Source of the DNA: Methanobrevibacter filiformis
GTDB taxonomy: Archaea; Methanobacteriota; Methanobacteria; Methanobacteriales; Methanobacteriaceae
NCBI RefSeq assembly: GCF_001639265.1
Contig: NZ_LWMT01000265.1
Coordinates: 1 to 40,537 of the forward strand
Reading direction: 5' to 3'
DNA: 40,537 nucleotides
Positions 36,010 through 40,537 of this stretch are shown piece by piece. A model generated the notes under the pieces. That model ran no database searches. It was not told the origin of the DNA and saw only the letters and a program-made list of their open reading frames with translations. Each line of letters starts with the position of its first letter. Position 1 is the first letter of the stretch. Position numbers and translations under genes: made by a program.

Positions 36010-37665
36010 ATGGGAACAAATGTTATTGGGCGTTTATCTTTTGATGTCAGCGATTTTAACAAGCTGATAAGTCGAAAGAAGATTTATGTTGATAAAACTA
36101 AATTCATAAAACAAATGATGGATGAGGAAGGAACATACTATTTTCTATCACGCCCAAGAAGATTTGGAAAGACATTATTCATTTCAACATTAAAAAATTT
36201 CTTTAAAGGAAATAAAAAATTATTTGAAGGTCTCTATATCTATGATAAATGGGATTGGAATGAAAATTATCCTATAATACATTTGGACATGAGCAAAATA
36301 GTAAGTAAAGACACGGATTTACTAGAGTTAAGTCTTGCAGATTACATTAATAAATTTGCTAAAGAATATAATATAGAATTAAATGAAAGATTACCAGCGT
36401 CTTCCAATTTTTTACAATTAATTGAAGAAATACATGAAATCGCAAATAAAGAAGTTGTAGTTTTAATTGATGAATATGACGCACCAATACTTGACAATAT
36501 AAACAATGCTGAAATCGCTGATAATAATCGTAGACTTCTACAAGATTTTTATAATGTATTAAAAAGTAGTGAGGAACATCTTAGATTTGTGTTTATAACT
36601 GGAATAACCAAATTCACAAAGACTTCAATATTCTCTAAACTAAATAACCTAACAGAACTCACACTAGATGCACGATATTCAACTATATGTGGTATAACTC
36701 ACCAAGAACTAGAATACTATTATAAAGACCAAATACAAGAATTATCAGAGAAATTAAACTATTCTTATAAAGAAACTTTAAATAAAATTAATTTTTATTA
36801 TGATGGTTATAGTTGGGATGGAAAAAACAAGGTTTTCAATCCATACTCTACAATTACAGCATTTAAGCAAGAGAGGATTTCAAGCTACTGGTTTAAAAGT
36901 GGAACACCAAGTTTCTTAGTAGAAATCTTCAAAAATAAAAGAAGTTCAATTGATTTTTTTAAACCAATTCTTATTAAAGAAACAGAGTTAGATTCAATAA
37001 ACCCAACAAATATTAATGAATCTGCTTTACTCTTTCAATCAGGGTATTTAACCATAGCTGAAGAACTACTTAAAGATGATTCAATTTATTATATTCTTAA
37101 AATACCAAATTTTGAAGTTGAATCTGCTTTTAAAGATAATTTAAAAAATTTATATCTCGAAGATCTTGAAAATGATTTTAATGCATCACATGCTGAATTT
37201 TGGAATGAAATCATAAATGGTGGATGTGAAAAGCTATCTGCAAAATTAGAAATCTCAATTGCAAGACTACCTTACTATCTAAAACCAAAGAAAGGAAACA
37301 AAGAAAAATGGAAATTTTACTCAATAATATTTGCAATATGGGCGGAATCAATGGGTTTTCAAGTAATTGAAGAAAAAGCAATACAAACAGGACGAATAGA
37401 CTTTGTACTTGAAAACAGAGAAAAAAACTATGTACTCATAGTTGAAATGAAATACACACAAGACCAATCAATATCATTAGACACATTATTAAGGGAAAGT
37501 TTCGAACAAATTCAAAACAGAAAATACTGGAGACCATATAAAGGAAATGAGATAAGATTAATGGCATTGGGACTAAAAGACACAGAAATAGATGATATGA
37601 TCTTCACAGATGTTAAGTGTAAAATAACTAATGTATCTGTGATAAATGATTCTGTTTCTACTTAA
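36010..37665 (+). CDS. AAA-ATPase-like protein with C-terminal PD-(D/E)XK nuclease (PF09820/PF08011 type)
   Basis: A 551-residue two-domain protein. The N-terminal P-loop ATPase has an unusual Walker A, SRPRRFGKT (47-55), Walker B VVVLIDEYD (149-157) and FITGITKF (195-202) as the sensor strand; YYDGYSW and FNPYS are further family marks in the middle. The C-terminal nuclease fold holds GRID (Asp464) and VEMKY (Glu479, Lys481), the intact PD-(D/E)XK triad. Such proteins occur in large, variable families in Bacteroidetes, Clostridia and Methanobrevibacter; function is unknown, with defence or mobile-element roles proposed by analogy. ATG at 36010 follows AGAAGG. It converges with another ATPase gene. 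It has no ATAGCTAT palindromes, unlike core genes. Confidence 0.88.
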   Translation: MGTNVIGRLSFDVSDFNKLISRKKIYVDKTKFIKQMMDEEGTYYFLSRPRRFGKTLFISTLKNFFKGNKKLFEGLYIYDKWDWNENYPIIHLDMSKIVSKDTDLLELSLADYINKFAKEYNIELNERLPASSNFLQLIEEIHEIANKEVVVLIDEYDAPILDNINNAEIADNNRRLLQDFYNVLKSSEEHLRFVFITGITKFTKTSIFSKLNNLTELTLDARYSTICGITHQELEYYYKDQIQELSEKLNYSYKETLNKINFYYDGYSWDGKNKVFNPYSTITAFKQERISSYWFKSGTPSFLVEIFKNKRSSIDFFKPILIKETELDSINPTNINESALLFQSGYLTIAEELLKDDSIYYILKIPNFEVESAFKDNLKNLYLEDLENDFNASHAEFWNEIINGGCEKLSAKLEISIARLPYYLKPKKGNKEKWKFYSIIFAIWAESMGFQVIEEKAIQTGRIDFVLENREKNYVLIVEMKYTQDQSISLDTLLRESFEQIQNRKYWRPYKGNEIRLMALGLKDTEIDDMIFTDVKCKITNVSVINDSVST

Positions 37666-37694
37666 ATCAAATATTTAAGATTATTTTTAGCTTT

Positions 37695-37730
37695 AAAAGT
37701 AATGGGCATCTTTCATAATTTATATAGATT
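37695..37730 (+). repeat. 36-bp direct repeat, copy 1
   Basis: Starts AAAAGTAATGGGCATCTTTC and ends TATAGATT. A diverged copy (about 30 of 36 positions, allowing small shifts) lies at 39901-39936 in the same orientation. The pair flanks the minus-strand ATPase gene, and each is followed by an AT-rich simple repeat. Confidence 0.75.
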
Positions 37731-37743
37731 CCTACCAATGCCT

Positions 37744-37783
37744 ATTTATATATTTATATATTTATATATTTATATATTTATAT
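37744..37783. repeat. 8-bp tandem repeat between convergent genes
   Basis: TTTATATA repeated about five times in the 162-base spacer between the 3' ends of the two ATPase genes. Likely length-variable. Confidence 0.88.
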
Positions 37784-37827
37784 GTTTAATGTTAATTGAT
37801 ATAGATTTTGTCGAATAAATAAATTAA

Positions 37828-39282
37828 TTATAAGAAACCAAAGGTCATCAAAGGAATATGAATAATATCTCTATGTTTTTGTATGGTACTATGTCTATTA
37901 GATATTAAAACACCATATTTCGCATCATAATTATTAATAGCTCTTGTTAATTGATTTTTAGTCTTTTTTCCAATTCCAACTTCTACTGGGACAATATCAT
38001 CTAACTTAGTTCTAAGTAAAAAATCACATCCTTTCTTTTCTATTGGATAAAATAAACCCATGAACTTAAATATAGTTTGATTCATTTTGTGTAGTGAGGA
38101 AGCTACATAGTTTTCAGCTAATGCACCTAAACATTTTTTATTATCTAAATTAAACCTTCCAATGTCGTAATTAATAGCTGATTTTAAGGATGGACTTAAG
38201 AAATAATAATTCCATGGTTTTTTAATTACTGAACCAGCACTACCATAAGGTTTTACTGAAAATATTAATTGGGTTTTTTCTAGTGTATCTAAAATATCAT
38301 GGACTAATTTTGGAGATATTGATAAGTATTTAGCTATTTTTCCAACAGATGTGGAACCAGGTCTTTGAAGAGCTAAATATGTTATAATTCTTCTAATATT
38401 GTTATTTGTAGATGTATTAAATGTTTTAATAGAAGGAATATCATTTTCAATAACTTGGTTTATAACGGCTAAAATTTCATTATAACTTTCTCTTTTTTCA
38501 TAATTTAAAGTTGAAGCCAAACCATAGGTTTTTAAAAAATTCATAAACTCTATATAAGGATAATTGTTTAAATGGATTAATTGATTATATATTTTTTTCT
38601 CACGGGATATTGCTTTTTTAAGATGTTCTTCTCTACCAAAGTATAATAGATATTCTAAATCTTTAGAGAAATTAGGGTCTGTTTTTATGTCATGTTTTAA
38701 CTGAAGGTAATCTTTAAAATTATTGGGATAAATTATTTGCTTTGAAATTCTCCTGACTATATCTGCATTGATCTCCATTTCAATTGCAGAAGAACCTGTA
38801 AAGACTATAAAAATATTATTTGTATTATCATAAATAATTTTTCCAGATAAACCCCATTTTTTATCAAAATGACATTCATCTACAAAAATAAATAATTTTT
38901 TATCTAAATATACTTGACTTGTGTTATGTATTTTTTCTAAAAAAATATCTACAAATTTTAGAAAACTTATATCAAAATAAGCAACAACCTGATCCATTGA
39001 GATATAAAGAATATCTTCATAGGATATTTTTTTTTCATTAAGTAAATAATCATACAACTGTAATAAAATTGTTGTTTTTCCAACACCTCGAAGACCAGGC
39101 ATAACAACGACTCTATGGCTATTTATACCGTTTAAAAAATCATCTAAATATTTTCTAATTTGAAAGTAATCTTCTTTATAATTAAAATCTTTAACTTTTT
39201 TAATCACATCTGGAGTTTCTTTTTGTTTTAGCTGTATATAATTTGTTATATCATCATCAAAAACCATTTTATCATTTTCCAT
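37828..39282 (-). CDS. AAA_14 / DUF4143 ATP-binding protein
   Basis: A 484-residue protein of the large archaeal/bacterial AAA_14-DUF4143 group. Walker A GLRGVGKT (63-70), Walker B FIFVDECH (131-138) and the sensor FTGSSA (161-166) are clear. A winged-helix-like segment follows at about 305-350 (VGKIAKYLSISPKLVHDILD), then DUF4143, a nuclease-like fold with GCDFLL (Asp420) and VPVEVGIGKK (Glu434). The lysine expected two residues after Glu is Gly436, with Lys439/440 just after, so catalysis is doubtful. ATG at 39282 has no strong ribosome site; an in-frame ATG at 39267 is possible. Function is unknown; such genes are typical of variable genome regions. Confidence 0.87.
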   Translation of the reverse strand: MENDKMVFDDDITNYIQLKQKETPDVIKKVKDFNYKEDYFQIRKYLDDFLNGINSHRVVVMPGLRGVGKTTILLQLYDYLLNEKKISYEDILYISMDQVVAYFDISFLKFVDIFLEKIHNTSQVYLDKKLFIFVDECHFDKKWGLSGKIIYDNTNNIFIVFTGSSAIEMEINADIVRRISKQIIYPNNFKDYLQLKHDIKTDPNFSKDLEYLLYFGREEHLKKAISREKKIYNQLIHLNNYPYIEFMNFLKTYGLASTLNYEKRESYNEILAVINQVIENDIPSIKTFNTSTNNNIRRIITYLALQRPGSTSVGKIAKYLSISPKLVHDILDTLEKTQLIFSVKPYGSAGSVIKKPWNYYFLSPSLKSAINYDIGRFNLDNKKCLGALAENYVASSLHKMNQTIFKFMGLFYPIEKKGCDFLLRTKLDDIVPVEVGIGKKTKNQLTRAINNYDAKYGVLISNRHSTIQKHRDIIHIPLMTFGFL

Positions 39283-40379
39283 ATACTAATTTCTAAAAAC
39301 ATAGGTAAATATACTTATTATATTTTTTCATATATTTAAATATATGCGCACTTATAAACTTGCATATATTTTAGTATATACATATATAAATAAAAAATAT
39401 AGTCTCTTTCATTTCCACATTATTATACTGATCGTTTGTGTAAACGTTTTGCCTCTTCTCATTTTCTTTTCAATGTTTTTTATATTCATATCATGATATA
39501 GCATTTACATGTTTAATTATTATCTAAAAACTTCTTGAAAAAATTTTTAAATCCATTATTTAAAAAAAAACAAGGCTATAAAATATCCATACAAGCAATT
39601 TTACAGTTGAAATGATTAGTAGGAGTTTATTGAAGAGAATTAAATAGGAATATATTGAATACTATAGATTAATTAGACATTTCCTTCATGCAACTCCCTA
39701 ATCAATTACTCAACTAGAAGTTTCAGGGGAGAAAATCCCTCACAACTGGAATTAAAATAACCATAACAGTTACTTCACTGATTAATTCAAAGAACTGGAG
39801 ACCCTAGCTTGTCGCACGGCAAAATTTTGACACAAACGGCACATTCAAGTAGATCACTGTTTTGGAAGTTTTTGGTATTACTTTATTAGTATTACTTATG
39901 AAAAGTAATGGGCTATGTTTCATAATTCTATAGATTATTAACAGTATATTATTAACAGTATATTATATTATATTATATTATTTATTGATATATTAACATC
40001 ACGAAAATATATATATACCTTTATTTAGGAGATCTTCCATAATTCATTGATTAGTTAATTGATATTTATTGGTTTATATTGTGATGATGAAGTAATATTA
40101 AGTTAAAATAAGGATTATTATTTAGTTTATTGGGTTTTAAGTGGGTTATGTTTGTTGTTTGTTTTCTAGTAAAGTTTATTAATCTTTGTGTTGAAATATG
40201 ATTTTATGCATTAATGACTTTAATAATCTTTTTTTTATTAAGTTTTTGTGCATTTATTATGAAATTTGTATTAATAAATTAGTGCTTTTGTATGAATTAT
40301 GTTTTGATAAATGGCATACTGACTAAGAGATACTTATTTAGACATGTATGGTTTTATACTATGTTTATTTATGTTTTTT
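39283..40379. other. Gene-poor stretch with GC-richer decayed patch
   Basis: No intact gene. Left part: AT-rich promoter region of the minus-strand ATPase. At about 39530-39860 the composition changes, with GC-richer strings such as CTAGCTTGTCGCACGGC and a short hairpin AGGGGAGAAAATCCCT (about 39724-39740). On the plus strand the frame ending at 39616 reads KKKQGYKISIQAILQLK, and the next frame continues with stops, like a broken gene; on the minus strand SDLLECAVCVKILPCDKLGS is open for 23 codons. I cannot name either. Then the second 36-bp repeat, a 14-bp duplication (39937-39964) and AT-rich sequence up to the transposase remnant. Confidence 0.45.
39901..39936 (+). repeat. 36-bp direct repeat, copy 2
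   Basis: Starts AAAAGTAATGGGCTATGTTT and ends TATAGATT; matches 37695-37730. Followed directly by a 14-bp tandem duplication (ATTAACAGTATATT, 39937-39964). Confidence 0.75.
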
Positions 40380-40537
40380 CTAGTATATTGTGTCTTTTAG
40401 ATTTCTTGTTCGTATTGTATTGTATATTGCATTTCTGATGTTTATTTCATTAGTTGCAGCTACTTTATTGGAGCCTAAAAGCATTAAAACACCATTACTG
40501 CGCTTAAGATAACCATTTATGCCTTCAGTTTGGAACC
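40380..40537 (-). mobile_element. C-terminal end of a DDE-type transposase (partial, runs off window)
   Basis: Read by hand on the minus strand: the frame enters from the right edge (first full codon at 40535) and ends at TAG, 40380-40382, giving 51 residues: FQTEGINGYLKRSNGVLMLL, then GSNKVAATNEINIRNAIYNT and IRTRNLKDTIY. The pattern of Glu, Tyr-Leu-Lys-Arg, Gly, Lys-Val, Asn-Glu and a final Ala-x-Tyr-Asn helix is how many DDE transposases (IS4/IS1182-like) end. The catalytic Asp residues and the rest of the element lie outside. One end of the insertion sequence should lie a short way left of 40380, but no inverted repeat can be recognised without its partner. Family assignment is from pattern only. 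Confidence 0.5.

Noticed and set aside
39720-39850. tRNA or other structured RNA gene in the GC-richer patch
   Set aside because: No T-loop (GGTTCGAATCC-like) sequence, no anticodon arm and no long stem could be found; only a short AGGG/CCCT hairpin is present.

Overview
The window looks like chromosomal DNA of a very AT-rich methanogenic archaeon of the order Methanobacteriales, most likely Methanobrevibacter or a close relative. This rests on archaeal-type ribosomal proteins (L32e, L19e, L34e, L14e, S4e), an archaeal RNase P protein, archaeal adenylate kinase, the DUF2070 and DUF106 families, methanogen pyruvate carboxylase subunit A beside a biotin ligase, and a SPOUT methyltransferase directly before rpl3, the order recalled from Methanothermobacter (MTH1-MTH2). 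Genus is inference; no rRNA is present.

Layout. 1-14.6 kb is a mixed housekeeping region: an OapC-like zinc-ribbon protein, the ribosome quality control factor RqcH, a small EMC6-like membrane protein, a DUF2070 membrane protein, fumarate hydratase beta subunit, a SelA-like PLP protein (MJ0158 family), a PRC-barrel protein, biotin ligase, PycA, a METTL5-like rRNA methylase and the SPOUT methyltransferase. 15.4-28.0 kb is the S10/spc-type ribosomal protein cluster (L3 to L15) with aIF1, Rnp1 and a 47-residue S14 gene. 28.7-34.8 kb holds secY, adkA, an EMC3-like DUF106 gene, rpl34e, cmk, rpl14e and cbf5. 34.8-40.5 kb is accessory: an empty or decayed stretch, two convergent genes for ATPases fused to nuclease-fold domains, a repeated motif flanking one of them, and the 3' end of a likely transposase at the right edge.

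How the genes fit together. Most genes serve ribosome synthesis, translation quality control and membrane protein insertion (SecY with EMC3-like and possibly EMC6-like partners). PycA (made active by its biotin ligase) and fumarate hydratase belong to the incomplete reductive TCA route used by methanogens.

Noteworthy: the palindrome ATAGCTAT occurs 23 times by hand count, about two expected, and is missing from the accessory right arm. A dispersed hairpin-bearing intergenic repeat has at least four copies. Several 30-42 bp tandem repeats begin at or just after stop codons. Synteny breaks directly after cbf5. All counts and alignments were made by eye.
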